From assembly GCF_047495875.1 (NCBI RefSeq), contig NC_092461.1, forward strand, positions 69,614,299 to 69,678,298: a stretch of 64,000 bases of DNA, in the 5' to 3' direction. Below, in pieces: positions 40,301 to 51,677 of this stretch (positions are counted from its first letter, which is position 1; each line of letters opens with the position of its first letter). A model generated the notes under the pieces. It did not search any database. It had not been told where the DNA came from and worked only from the letters and a program-made list of their open reading frames with translations. This DNA comes from Pithys albifrons albifrons (taxonomy: Eukaryota > Chordata > Aves > Passeriformes > Thamnophilidae). Both the position numbers and the translations under genes were made by a program.

Positions 40301-41311
40301 TTGTCATCCAAACCCAAAGCACACAAGGAGTTACATTCAACCTGAAATGCTCTATAGTCTAAAAATGAGAGCTAAATGTTCAGAATTGTCTTCGCCGTAT
40401 GCAGCACTCAGGTTTTAGAGTTGCTACCAAGGCTGATGATAGATCAGGTATTTTCTTATCTCTTTAGGGGGTTTGATATTTTCTTTCAAGAGCACCTTAT
40501 CCACCATAGGATGTCTAAGGATGAGTTACTTCCTCTCCTCCTGACATGTTTATATGCTGTAAAAATATTCCCTGAGGAACTGAAACCATATTACCGTTCA
40601 GTTTCTTGCTGTTTGGCACAATTTATATTAAGTTTTATTAAAATACCCATCAAGCAAGAGAATGAAATAGCACCTAACTATTTTTTTTCTTACCAAATAG
40701 TCAGAATGGGTGGCAGAGACTCAGGGTCCACTTGAACCAAGTGTTGTTTTGAACCAAGCACACTATAGATAGGGATTGGAAGTGGGACATCAGTATTTCT
40801 AGTCTGATGATTAGAAGATGTATGGATTTCCACTGATGTCAATAATAAGTGGAACAATAAAATGTTTGAAAAAAATGAAATGTTGGAAAGACTGACTTCC
40901 TATGATGTCATAGGCTGCTGGTTAGAATAACCTCCTACTTAATGAGTTAAATTTCTTCATACAAAATTGGAAGTTGAACCTGGTCTTCCACATCCTAGGA
41001 GGAAACTACCTTATAGAAATTTAATTCCTACCATCACTCACATTTTCTCTAGAGCCCTGGCTGTGATAAGGAACAACCTAATATTGCATCTTGCGCACAT
41101 AATTTCATTAATTTCCATCAGATAACAGTTTCACTGTGTAGAGTGTCTAAAATTCTAGTACAAATTCTGCATTTAATTTTGTGTAGTTTTTTGAGGGTAT
41201 TTGGCAGCAGACATTCATTATTGCTGTGGGTAATTTTGTTTTATAGATTACAAAAGGTGTGCAAGGTTGCTAACAAGATTAGCAATGAGCCCTTTGTGTA
41301 CACAGTCCTAG
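4064..41311 (+). CDS. ALKAL1: ALKAL1 (FAM150A), ALK and LTK ligand 1; spliced, 4 coding exons, 175 aa
   Basis: Secreted cytokine that binds and activates the receptor tyrosine kinases LTK and ALK. The coding sequence is the join of 4064-4391, 34777-34830, 38864-38944 and 41247-41311 (528 nt with stop). All introns are GT-AG and all three junctions are phase 1, so the frame is continuous. Residues 1-29 form a signal peptide (basic start, hydrophobic core AIVLLLLAS). Residues 30-109 are rich in Ala, Pro and Arg. Residues 110-175 are the augmentor domain, beginning [19 protein letters not shown], with four cysteines at 136, 150, 159 and 172 that in this family form two disulfides. The segments PVTF and SPLC match ALKAL1 better than ALKAL2. 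Human ALKAL1 is about 129 aa, so the N-terminal half is longer here. The large intron carries an inserted LINE. Confidence 0.93.
20517..20579. repeat. Imperfect tandem duplication, period 37 bp
   Basis: Two copies of a unit containing TTAGAATACRAATGAGCACA start at 20519 and 20556 and differ by A/G at one position within that core. There are no further copies. Confidence 0.7.
25516..25566. repeat. A/C-rich low-complexity tract
   Basis: A run of A with interspersed CC and CCCC blocks (AAACCAAACC-like). No coding or structural meaning is evident. It may be the remnant of a retroelement tail. Confidence 0.7.
26563..26700. repeat. G/T-rich low-complexity tract
   Basis: The + strand is almost purely G and T, with runs GGGG, GGGTTTTGGGGGGG and GGGG separated by T-rich spacers. 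The G-runs could support a G-quadruplex on this strand. It is complementary in style to the A/C-rich tracts at 25.5 and 62.9 kb. Confidence 0.65.
28121..28138. repeat. Perfect 18-bp palindrome
   Basis: TATATCCCATGGGATATA equals its own reverse complement. It lies in intronic AT-rich DNA with no associated gene signal. Confidence 0.85.
30573..30584 (+). repeat. Target-site duplication, left copy (LINE insertion)
   Basis: ACCTGAAATATT occurs here directly before the LINE and again, identical, at 34575-34586 directly after its end. Paired perfect copies at both ends are the signature of target-primed reverse transcription. Confidence 0.9.
30597..30617 (+). repeat. Hairpin at the 5' end of the LINE
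   Basis: A perfect 7-bp stem (CACCCCC with GGGGGTG) closes a 7-nt loop 12 nt inside the element. The position at the extreme 5' end of the presumed RNA suggests a structural role, but function is inferred. Confidence 0.7.
31343..34533 (+). pseudogene. LINE polyprotein: APE endonuclease, reverse transcriptase and C-terminal zinc finger, broken by four frameshifts
   Basis: The endonuclease part (31343 to about 32160) shows the expected catalytic segments: SEVRL near 31475, LGDFNARVG near 31805 and TDHRLV near 32093. The reverse transcriptase (about 32550-33880) shows [40 protein letters not shown] at 33219, [13 protein letters not shown] and LLFADD at 33585, so all catalytic aspartates are present. 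The C-terminal part has [10 protein letters not shown] and a finger CAFC...HQHAC (34456-34518). The breaks are one extra A in a run of seven (32441-32447), one extra A in a run of four (33864-33867), one missing base near 34060, and a net +1 shift (one base extra or two missing) at 34233-34240. Stops appear only as a result of the shifts. The first in-frame ATG is at 31382; the frame is open back to a stop at 31232, so the true start is uncertain. Confidence 0.88.
34575..34586 (+). repeat. Target-site duplication, right copy (LINE insertion)
   Basis: ACCTGAAATATT, identical to 30573-30584, starting immediately after the GCCATGATG end of the LINE. It fixes the 3' boundary of the insertion. Confidence 0.9.
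34777..34830 (+). CDS. ALKAL1: ALKAL1 coding exon 2 (start of augmentor domain)
   Basis: A 54-nt exon preceded by a pyrimidine tract and CAG (34774-34776) and followed by GTAAGG. With the carried G it encodes [18 protein letters not shown] plus the first base of a Gly codon. This is nearly identical to the start of the conserved domain of human ALKAL1. Phase 1 in and phase 1 out. It lies 202 bp downstream of an inserted LINE. Confidence 0.93.
36600..36900 (-). other. Possible degraded retroelement/LTR-like block (tentative)
   Basis: On the minus strand this block reads as a moderately GC-rich stretch with an acidic coding-like run ([14 protein letters not shown], interrupted by stops nearby). 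Downstream is a TATA-like TTATAAAAACC (about 36640). The layout is reminiscent of the end of a retroviral-type coding region running into a promoter-bearing repeat. No repeat boundary or paired copy is visible, so the identity is open. Confidence 0.2.
38036..38125 (-). mobile_element. CR1 LINE 3'-end fragment, antisense
   Basis: The + strand reads AGAATCACAGAACCATAGAA, then GGTTTGGGTTGTAAGGGACC, then a stretch ending CCATGAGCAGGGACACC. This is the reverse complement of the standard avian CR1 3' end, including its ATTCTRTG-type tail. The fragment is 5'-truncated, as most CR1 copies are, and diverged. The inner boundary is approximate. Confidence 0.88.
38864..38944 (+). CDS. ALKAL1: ALKAL1 coding exon 3 (cysteines 1 and 2)
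   Basis: An 81-nt exon between acceptor CAG (38861-38863) and donor GTAAGT (38945). It completes the Gly codon and encodes [16 protein letters not shown], then [10 protein letters not shown], then the first base of a Tyr codon. It holds Cys136 and Cys150 and the CSKHFHRLY signature shared by ALKAL1 and ALKAL2. Confidence 0.93.
38945..41246 (+). other. ALKAL1: ALKAL1 intron between coding exons 3 and 4
   Basis: About 2.3 kb of AT-rich intron from GTAAGT to TATAG. I see no repeats with recognisable termini and no coding signal in it. Confidence 0.85.
41247..41311 (+). CDS. ALKAL1: ALKAL1 coding exon 4: C-terminus and stop
   Basis: Begins after TATAG (AG at 41245-41246) and encodes [18 protein letters not shown], then TQS and TAG at 41309-41311. 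It supplies Cys159 and Cys172. The ending is close to the human ALKAL1 C-terminus and confirms the assignment. A strong donor, TAT|GTAAGTA, follows with GT at 41324, only 12 nt past the stop. The exon may therefore end at 41323 and splice to a distal 3' UTR exon. Confidence 0.92.
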
Positions 41312-42090
41312 GATGTTTGCTATGTAAGTACCATTTTCCCCACTCATTTTCTTAATTGTTGAATGGTCTAGTGGTTTACTTCACACTTGTACCTTGTATG
41401 AGGTGTACATGCAAAAATGTGGTATTAACAGAGTGCATCAACATGCAGCTTTGGCATTGCGGGACTGACTGGTTCCCCCTGGAAACAGATTGAAGCACAG
41501 ATACCTCTGACAGGCCCCACTGTAGTATTCTGTAAGTCACTTGTGGCACCACAGTCCATAATTATGTACTGGGTGGCCTCTTACTAATCAAAATTTCAAG
41601 AAGGTATCTGGTTTGTGAAAGAAAAATGCCTGAAGACTGCAACAGCACATTTATTTCAAGCCATTTCGCAGAGGGTTTTTTTGTTAATCCATGGAAGAAA
41701 CAGAATGTCTTGGTCTCAGGTCTGCCAGTTCAATCTTCACAGATCACCTGTCATTCATCTTCAGGACCCCTTTTCATTCCCAAATTATCTCCTGAGGATT
41801 TTTGTAAAGCTAATGCCACTTCATAGTGAGGGAAGGAAACCGAACAAAAAGATGTGACAAAGCTAAAGACTTCACTTAACAGTCTGTGGAAGGAACCATT
41901 CCATTCTTGTTTATGAATAGCATGTTAAATGTGTTAATGAAACAACATTGTCTCTGATATAAGCAATAGGTCCAAGTGAGCTGTTTTCTCCTGTTGTTTG
42001 AATCTCAATGAAAGAATTACACTTTCAAAGGTTAATTTGAAAAATGGCACTGGTTATTACTGACCAATAAAATGTATAAAATCAGTGTAT
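41312..42090 (+). other. ALKAL1: Proximal 3' UTR of ALKAL1 if the downstream donor is not used
   Basis: Follows the stop codon and ends near AATAAA at 42066-42071, the first canonical poly(A) signal I found after the stop. It contains the strong donor at 41324, so it may instead be intronic in the main transcript. Confidence 0.4.
42066..42071 (+). terminator. ALKAL1: Proximal candidate poly(A) signal of ALKAL1
   Basis: AATAAA about 755 nt after the stop codon, followed by T-rich sequence. It competes with the distal signals at 44742-44762. Confidence 0.35.
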
Positions 42091-43589
42091 TTAATTTATT
42101 TAAATTTTGCTTGAGACAGTTTCTTTTCACCATGTCCTCCTAACAAATACTGCAAGCTTGGAGTTTGGGGGAGTTGTGTATGTCACTTCTTCCTGCATCA
42201 ACAATTCATACTAATCAAGAAAAAGAAAGAGTAGGATATGAGTCAGTGTTAGCTGATTTGATTTCCAAGTGGAGGTGGGATTCATTTTGGTGGCTGTGAG
42301 AAAATGCTTTAAAGAATAGGCCATGCTGAGAAAAAATGACATAATGTCTTTCTCTTCCTCTTGACTATTTTCAGTCTGTTTGGCCTCTTCAGGTCTTGCA
42401 GATGGTTATGAATATATCAAAGGTATTGAACTATAGATTGACTAGGGACATAATTACTTTGCCTGGATTTCCTTTTCATGACTAAGGGCAGGAATCTTTT
42501 CTGAATATCTAAATGAGGTGCCTAAATTCCTGTTTCTTTGTTAGTGTTCTCTTTCAAAACTCAGCTTTCTCCAACATTACAGCATGGTCTTATTTTCTGA
42601 ACTTTTGCCCATTTAGTTTGTGTTTTTCCCTCATCTATATCAGTTTACACCTCTGGATTCATGTATCAGGGCTTTCAGAAAGATTTCTGAGATTCCATTG
42701 CTTTTTCCTCTTTCAAGAGGATGAGTCAAAGATCTGCCTACATATCCACAGTACAGAAACATCTATCTCATTCTATTTCCACCTCTAAAATACAAAATGA
42801 TCAAAAGTTGCTATGATTTTCAAAGACAAGTGTTTTAATTTGCCTGCCAAAAATACACTCAAAGACTTGAAAAATGGGGAATGGAGGTTTTAAATGGTAA
42901 GCATTGCTAGCAGATCGCGTGCACTGTGTTCACTTAAACTTGTATCTAGGCTGGCTTTCTCTCTACTTTGTTAAAAATAGACAAAACATTATAGCAAAAA
43001 GTAAGCTATGATCTGAGTGTTTTCCAGCTGTCTATGTGCTCCCTCACCCTGTTCCTCCACTAAGTGGATAGTTTCCATTATAAATAAGACAGCCTCAGAT
43101 CTTCTTGTTTACTCATATCCAATGCTTCTTAGAATGGATACATTTTCCTGAGAAGGATGAAGGGTGGCAGGAGTTGCTCTCTCTTCCTTCCAAATAGAGA
43201 GTGCAGCAAAGAAGTTACATATGTTCATCCCTCTATAACACTGCTTTTCTAGCATGATTCTGTGATTGCTTCTACTCCATCTTTTGTCACAGGGGACCTG
43301 TTTTCATCAGAGCCCTCACAATAGTTTAGAGAGGACAGGGGCATAGATCCTGTTACCTGTACGGGAATTTGTCTTCACTTTAACATCTGAGAGACTCTTG
43401 GAGATTCTTGGTTGCCTTGAAGAAAGAAGCTCTCACTCAAAGAACTGACAGCTGTTTTGAAGCATTTGTCCTGCCAGCACTAAATAAAAAAGATCTGCAG
43501 TGTTGTTATGCAAATACTTTCCTTCCTTGTCTGTAAATACAAAGGAGATGTGGTCTTTTCCTCTTTGAAATTAAGTTTTATTTGCGGAA

Positions 43590-43745
43590 AGCCAATCCCA
43601 CGGGATCTGGGATTGAGAGCCGTGAGGGATGTTTCAGCACCATGGAGAGGGCCGGCAGGGGCCGGCGCAGCTCCCCGGGCACCTGTTGGGCTGCCTCCGG
43701 GCCGGGGTACCGGGGGTACCGGGCACACGCCGCGGGGTTCTGCTG
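43590..43745. promoter_or_regulatory. Isolated short GC/CpG-rich block
   Basis: A strongly GC-rich stretch of about 150 bp in otherwise AT-rich DNA. It has CCAAT at 43592, GGGCCGG-type GC boxes and a small direct repeat (GGGGTACC twice). It could be a minor promoter, for instance of a downstream transcript such as a far 5' exon of the neighbouring gene, or an enhancer. The open frames through it on both strands are composition artefacts. Confidence 0.35.
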
Positions 43746-44108
43746 CCCTTACGACTTTTAAAGGTTTGGGTGCGTTTGGGTTTCTTCCTGCTTCAGATCC
43801 TTGCAAATGGAAGTAAAGCATTTGATGAAACTCAGAATGTAGAAATGCGCGTGATTGTGTGCATGGGAAATATCCCCGGGAGATGCCTCAGCAAGGACCA
43901 TTATGTGTTAAACCTCTTGGCATCGACGCAGAGGATTTGCTGCAGCAAAACTCATTACTGTTTATGGGAGGGCAAGACCCGTTGGCATTCTGGAGTTAAG
44001 ATTTGTGAAATCCACAAGAAACTGTGATTTATAAACAGAACTATACTAACTGGTCTGCCTCTCTGGTTTGAAACTAGATATAAAATGGCATGTCCTTTTC
44101 TCTTTCAG

Positions 44109-44785
44109 AATTTGTACCAAGGAGAGAATTCTGATTTGCCAAGAAAGTGCCTTGAAATCTTCAAAAACAGAGAAGACATCTTTTACCTTTTTGATTTACA
44201 ACATTTTGTTACTAGATGCATTTTATTTTCATATATTTGTTGGACATTCCATATTTCTGTGAAACATTATTTTATTTTGTAAATTTGTTGCCTATAGTAC
44301 AGACAAGCCAATTATTTAAATACATTGTATATAAAGAGTACTAATGATATACTGATTAAATATTATAACCATATGCAGGGAGCTGGTAAAATTTTGCTGT
44401 TTCTCTTGTTCCATTGTATTTACATTGTTCTGCTCAGGCTCTTACTGTCATTATTTGCACTAACTTGAAATGCAGAAGTCTGTGTAACTGAAATCTGAAT
44501 AAGCTGTAAGTTGGGAAGTTTTACTTGCCATGGAAGATATTTTATATTATGAAGCTTTGTTAATATATACATATATATTATTGCACATCAGAAGAAATTT
44601 GCTCAGAAATGCACCTTGCTTTCAGGAACATTTGTATGACTATTCTGGATTTTCATCAGTTACATTTGTACTGGCACTTATGGAAAGAGTTGCAAATAAT
44701 GTAAATATAAAGACTGGAAAACTGCAATGCAGTTTTGGTGGAATAAAGAACATAAAAATAAACTATTTTACAGGTCACTTTTATT
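44109..44785 (+). other. ALKAL1: Candidate distal 3' UTR exon of ALKAL1
   Basis: A strong acceptor (CCTTTTCTCTTTCAG, AG at 44107-44108) is followed by about 650 nt of AT-rich, UTR-like sequence ending in two AATAAA signals (44742-44747 and 44757-44762) and a T-rich downstream element. It could be joined to the donor at 41324. The stop codon would then be 12 nt before the last junction, too close to trigger nonsense-mediated decay. It is predicted from splice and poly(A) signals only. Confidence 0.4.
44742..44762 (+). terminator. Paired AATAAA poly(A) signals
   Basis: Two canonical hexamers 15 nt apart at 44742 and 44757, at the end of the candidate distal exon. An AGGTCACTT direct repeat follows at about 44773. 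Confidence 0.4.
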
Positions 44786-47700
44786 AAAAGGTCACTTATT
44801 TAATATATTAATTTAATATCTCTGGTGAACTTGAAATAATTTTCCACTGAAAATTTCAGACTTGTGGGTTTAGTATTTTACAGCATTTCATTTTCAAGTG
44901 TTAAATTTTATTCAACCATTTATTCTTCAGCTGAATGAGATGCAAACAAAAATGCATCATGTCACACTGTGAACAACAAAAACCATCTGTGGGATGAAAA
45001 GAGGGTAATAAAATAGTCCAATAGAGGAAAAAATACTTTAAAGAACAATACCATAAACCCAAGGGGTATAATGAATGAATTTAGCTGGTGACACATCAAT
45101 CTTAACTATTTCTGAAGAATCCAAAGCACAACTGCTGCATATTTTTTATTTGAAACCAAATCATAATATTTGCTATCCACTTGTCTCATCTCTGTTATGG
45201 CAAGCTTATATGATTGCTTTACAGAGAACCATGTAGGAAGTGTGGTTTTTATGGTCAGGCCCAGAGTAAATGACAACACTCCTGGAATACTGTGCTCAAA
45301 TCACAATTCCTGAGATTTATTGACCATTCAGGATAATCTCTTCAGATTAGAAGTCAGCTCTATCCTTTCCCTCACTGTGGGCTTCATGACCCCCCCTAAC
45401 TTCTATGGCCAGCAGTTTTCTGTCTACAGAATAGCAGGAAAACTCTGCCCTGGGATTTGGAGTCAAATAGCAAACAGATGCCTTATTATCCAAAGGGGTT
45501 TTCTTTCTTCTTTCTGTGTTACAGCACCAAAGTTGTACAGTGTCCTTTGATGCACTAGGCTGTCCAACCCACAGCTTTTATAGGTATTATTATGTTCTGT
45601 TTGGACAAGAATTTATTACAGCAGCTGTTTCTAACAAGCTCCTTAGTCATGACTATTGAGGTAGTTACTCCCTCTGTAGTCCAAGCTAGAAGGTTTTCCT
45701 GTGTTGTTTTTATTTGTAATTAATTGGATTGGGTTTCCAACTTTCTGACATCATATTCTTTTGCTAGGAGCAGAGTTCTCAGTTTCTAATCCATGTTGAA
45801 GGCAGAATTCATACTGAAGGTACAGTAGCAGATAGGAAATCCTAGTGGTTCAATAATGAGCTGAATATTCTTATTTCTCTGTGGATATCTACTACATAGA
45901 AGGATTATCAGCCAAAACACTTCAGTCAGAGGAGAAAGGATGAGGCTCAGAACAGAACAGAGAATCAGAAGCTCCAAGAAAAGCACTTCTCTTTAGTATT
46001 GCTTTTCTATTTCTACTCTGCTTTGCTTGCATCTCAATTTTTAAAAAAGTTTCTCCATTCTCTCCTCAAGAGACTAAAACCAATGAAAGTAGAAGCAGAA
46101 AAAGTGTGATTTTTTTCTGAATGTGACTTTTTGTGATATTTGAATTCCAATGAGAAAACGTAATCTGGTTTGTTTAATAAAATTTTTGGGCTCAAAACTA
46201 ATGTGCTAAATCAAAATCTCCACCTTTGTAACAGTAAGACAACTTCTTTCTGTTGTAGAAAAGTCATCCACTACCTATCTCTGAGAAGATGCAAAGTTTC
46301 AAAGATGCAAAGCAGAGATTAATGTAAGTAAAAATGCTGATGTTGGTAAAACAGTGCATGAAGTGATTAAGAGGATAAAATCTCATAGTTCTTTGTCAGA
46401 AGTCAGATGGCTTAAATTTTTTTTTTTGAAGATATATTATTCTTTGAGAGAGCTGACTGTGGCAAGGATTCCATCTTTCTGTTTGGCCTTTTTTTGATGC
46501 TCAGTACGCTCTGAATGGCAGGAAACAAAACCAGCTTTTCTTTACCATGCCTGCACACATTTATTTGTCACTATCTTTCTTCATATTTTTAAATGCTAGG
46601 CTGCTTAGTAGTATAAAAATCACAAGGTAACATAACACAGTCACTTTACTACATAATCTGAAATATACTGTATATTCTTTTTGTGCAAAAGTTTGTTGAT
46701 GGTCTTGCATTTTAGGAATCAAGTCTAGACGGTTGTTGTTTGGAAACACAGTAAAGAACTAAATGCCATAGAAGCTGAAAGGAGATGATACACTTAAGTA
46801 AGCAGTGGTTTTGTCATATTTTCATGCAATTACTTTCTCTTCCAGCTTTTCTTTAATTTTTTTCTCCACGTGATTAAATAAAAAAATATTTTGTCTTCAG
46901 AAATAGGTCTGATTATGGTTTTCCCTATGACAGTGTTGTCCTTCCATGCTCAAAATTTTTGTCTAATTTCCGTCCTGATGGAGAATACTGCATAGGGACA
47001 GAGCCCGCAGCTACAGTAGAGCCTCATCTCTATTTTTCACTCCACTTAACTGATAACCTTTCTCAAACAACTTCATTGCTCCAAATTTCTGAATTTCTAA
47101 GTAAAACCACTGTAGACAAGTAACATTGTTGCATATTGCAGAGAGATTCCCAAGGCAAACAACAGTTTAACATCGATCTGTGTAAATGAAGACAATAAAG
47201 CAAAATTTAATTCTCTCTCTTTATTGCTGAGACCATCTTAATTTTTTATCACAACACTGTAGAAGGTGTTCTAGTCTGCATTTTGGGTGCAATTCAAATG
47301 CTGGAGAGAGATCCTATTCTCATCTCAAAGAGGTTAAAATCAAAGAGTAAAACAGCATGAGGAAGTGTACATGAAAACAATGACCTTTTGATGATTGGTG
47401 AGGTGGATAATGACTCCATTGTGAGCTGTCTAAATGATCACCTAGAGATTTGAAGCAGACAGCAAGATGGGCAAGCAGAGTTTTATAAGGAACACTTCCT
47501 GTCATGAGGGCTCTCATTGAAGAGGGGATTGCTGAAAGTATTTCTAAAAAAAACCAAACAACAAAACCCAAAAGAACCTCAATCTACACCTGCATAGGTA
47601 ATAAGTGATCATATAAGAACCTTGTAAGTGTCAGAAACTGAACTTTCAACATGGAATGAGACATTAGTTTTAAAAAGAAAATTATAGCATGGAAGACCTT

Positions 47701-50700
47701 GAAAATAAGAAAAAGCAAAAGTATGGAAAACATTAATTGTTGGAATCATCTTGGACACAGGCACTGGTCACCTGTTGTGAAGACCAGTAAAAGTGAAGGT
47801 AGAGTAACTGAGATGTAAAAGAACAACTTGAACATATATTCAGATTGTATCTAAAAGATTTTATAAATGTCTGTATTGGTTTTCAGCTGTGGGAGAAAAT
47901 GGGTGAAGTAGAGACCTGCTGACTACATAGATGAATATAGTGGCCAGAGGAGATGTAGAAATTCTAATTATTTCAACAGCCTAAGAAATCAGCATCTCAC
48001 AGACATTCCTTTTATCTCACCTGACCCTCCTTCTCCACCATGGGGATCTCTAATTCACCTTGGTCAGAAATTTGCATTAATAGAGCAGAAATAGAGGTGC
48101 TACTCACAGACATGTAAGAGCTACCCAGCATAGGGTGGCTTGGCATGAGAGACTGAGCTGCAACGACTTGATGCAGAAGACTACCACACTGGGAAAGAAA
48201 GTATGCCTGACTGCAAGAAAGCATGTCCCATTGTTCTCATCATCCTATGGTCAGGGGCTACCTGTACTGGACCTCAGCTGGGAAAAATGCTAAGGAGAAA
48301 TAAAGGAAAGAGATAAATAAAAGTAATAAGCATAGGCAGCACTTCATACACTGAAACATGCTAATGTTTGCTGCTTTCCTCTTCCATGAGCCATATAATA
48401 GCTGAACTTACCACCCCATCTTGGATATGCCCTCCTCACTATCTCCATAAATTTGAATGCCTTATCACCTCTCACAGATGAGTATTTTGAAAAATCAGAT
48501 ATAAACTATTATCACTCAAAGTCCACCAGAGAAGGAGCAGGGTGCAAAAAATTTGTAAAGCTGTCATTTCACTTCACTGTAAGACAATAATTCTTTAATG
48601 CTTTGACAGATGAGTTTATACCATTTGTTAGCATGTGTTTTGTTTTTTCACCCAAGAATGTGTATTTACTTCAACCATATCAGCATCATTTTACCATCCA
48701 TGTAGAGTGTTATTAATGTAATTTCATTATATAATGCAATGAGTGTAATTTAGCTTTGGTGCTTATTTGTCTTTATCAATCCCATAATTCTATGGAAGTG
48801 TTACAATTCTGATCTTTGCTTTAGTAGCTTGCAGTGTCAAAACATTTTTTTGCCCTAATGTAAAGACAATTTTTTTCTGAAAAGAATAGTTCTGACATTG
48901 AAATTGCTGTCCAGTTTTACAGTTAATATGGTAATTTTTGTATTTTACAGATGAAGCAACAAGTTCAAGGAGTGATTACTAACTCATTTATTACAAACAA
49001 AACTGGTATCTTTATTTAAAGTATTCCCATATGGTCATGCACTCTTACTTATAAAGCACATTTTGCAGTAGTCCTCTGTTCTCTGCAGTTTTTGTAACTG
49101 ATATTTCTTTTCTACTAGCACTTCCTCTAATTATGGCTGAACAATGAACATATGTTTTCACGAAAATACTTTCCTTCCAGATCTTAGAAAATATTGGCTC
49201 AAAGCCCATCATTATATGTGTGCATAAGATATAATATGACTTTTCTCATATGCATTGCTTTATGATTATCCAGATAAAATTTATTATTTTCACCATTTTC
49301 ACCCGTCACTCAGTATGTTAACATCTGTTAGTAACCTTTTACAGGTCAAATCTCATCTTTGATATGAAGAGTGACTTCTTATTGTCAACAACAATATTTA
49401 AGATTGATCAGCAGTTGATCTTGCTCCATGAGGATGGGAGAGGGTATGTTTTGTGTTTGGTCATAAGGGAGGGCTACGCAAACAAGAAAACTGCAGCCCT
49501 TCCTTTCTTTTTTATTTCAAAGCCCGGTTCTCATAGTAAATATGCCTCTGCCTTACAATGTTCTCCCTGCTTCAACTAGAAGATATCAGAAGCTATAATT
49601 TTCTCATGGCACCTTGGGTAAAAATCTGGTTGAACTTACCCTCCAAAACAACTTTGCGCATTGCTCTGGTGAAGGTATAGGGATGTATGTATTGATTCCT
49701 TCCCAACATGCTTTTGTTTGTATAAGAAAAGTTGATGTTTACCTACACAAATTTTCCAAGTTAATAGGTCTGGCACCCAAACTGTAACCTTTGCCCTTTG
49801 CATTCATTCAGTGCATGGACAGGACTGTACCAATGTGTAAGAAATGGAGTGTGAAGATAAGCTGTGACAACTGCTTGCATCTGACTGCGTAAAGAACTCA
49901 ACAGGATATATACCAGTTCTGTCTACACTACTGATAGAGCTCCTTTGTGCCACCTGCCTCAGTGCTACAACATTCCCTCTGTCAGGGAGCCCAGACCTTG
50001 GTATTTCTGACTGTATGTCTAGTCTCCTGGGAATGTGGTAGAACTGGTACTTAGTGCTCTTCGGTAATTTTCTTGATACCTGGAGTGAGACAGTGCGAAA
50101 GCAGAAGTAAAAATGCACCAACATGGAAGCTGTGTGTCTGATTCTTTAGGATACATGGAAATCAGGAACTGGCAGGGTTTAGTGTAGCTATTGCTCTGGA
50201 GAAAATAGCTTACTTGGAAAATTCGTGTGAGAAGACCAAAGCTACTGCTAAAAATGGCACGACACTAATATATGGTATATACAGGGGGGATAGTATAGAG
50301 CACAGGATGAGAAACAAGGTCCTAAAAGAGATACAGGGACTGAGAATTTGGAATCCACCGGCTTATGTATGGTGTGCCTTACATCTTATTTTGTTGATCT
50401 ATTCTAACTATAACCTGTACCTTACTCTTTTAAAACAATGTACTGATATAATTACTGTCTCTTATGTTGTAAGTTAATTTGAAGTTTTTACTAACTATTG
50501 TTTTCCAACCAACACCAAGTATTGCTTTGTCTTTAATTATGTCTGCATCTTTTATTGGACACAATAAACTTACATCACAGTGCTGTCAAGAAAGCACTTT
50601 AAAAAGATTTGTTTTTCTCCTGATCTTAGTGAGTGAAGCAAGTAAATGTGCTTTATGGAAATGCTACTCAAAGTTTTTGTATCTCTAAACTTCTGTGAAC

Positions 50701-51660
50701 TTGAGTTATTTAGCATCTTCAATGGGAATAATTCATCCTCACATGATCTCTGTGTCTTTACTGCTGTTCCCATACAGCGTAAACGACTAACTCCTTGTCA
50801 TAATTCGCTATCTGAAAAGTCTATACAATGATGTATTCTATAGGAGCTGGCTAGGGGTAAACTTCAAGATGATGTTTTGAAAGTGTAAGACTTTAATTAC
50901 TTTAGTTCTCAGTCTTCTAATACAAGTTTTTAACATTTTTTATTACAGGACTCAATTAGGTTTATTAAATTCTGTTAGTTAAAGGATTATAAGGTGCCTT
51001 CCTATAATAGCTTAATTCTGCATCTTAGGAGTTCTTTCATATTCCTATACAACGAAGAAAGGCAATAAATAACAGTACTGACATCAGAGACTGAAATTTT
51101 CAAGACAGGAGAGAAATGTCTTAAATTTCACCTTCTCTTGAATAATCTTGTGTTCATACCCTGAGATTAACTTGTACCTCTCAAGGCACAGGGTGTATTT
51201 ACAGGAGAAAACCAGGCACAAAGTACAAAAATGCTGGTTATGAAAACTAGAGATTTGAACATGTCCAATCACACACAAACCCAGGGCACACAGCAGACTG
51301 GCACAGAACATGAGTCACTGGCTTATATTTAGTTCTCATCTGAACAACAGAAATGTGTTTTTAAGTTAATATGGGCCTGAATTGTTGTTGGGACTGGATT
51401 TTCTCAGTTTATGGAGTTATATTGCAATTTCCCATACAAAGTAACTGTATCCATAACACTGCTTGAATTCTTGCAGTTAAACCATATGCAGCCTCATGGC
51501 TGATGAGTGGCACCACACTGTGTCAGATATTGAAGGAACCACCTTGTTCTCCACTGTCCACTATCCTCTGTCCAGGATGGATAGTAGTTCCTCACTGCTT
51601 TCCTCAAAGAATGCTTTGGATTGAAAGGGTTTTCCAGTAATTTTTGTTAAGACTTGAAGG

Positions 51661-51677
51661 TGTCACTAATAGTGACA
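51661..51677. repeat. Short inverted repeat, 8-bp arms
   Basis: TGTCACTA, a single A, then TAGTGACA: a perfect 17-bp interrupted palindrome in intergenic DNA with no associated gene. Confidence 0.8.

Noticed and set aside
43629..44027. 132-codon + strand frame across the GC-rich island
   Set aside because: The frame is open because of GC composition, and the translation changes character abruptly outside the island. No homology was recognised.
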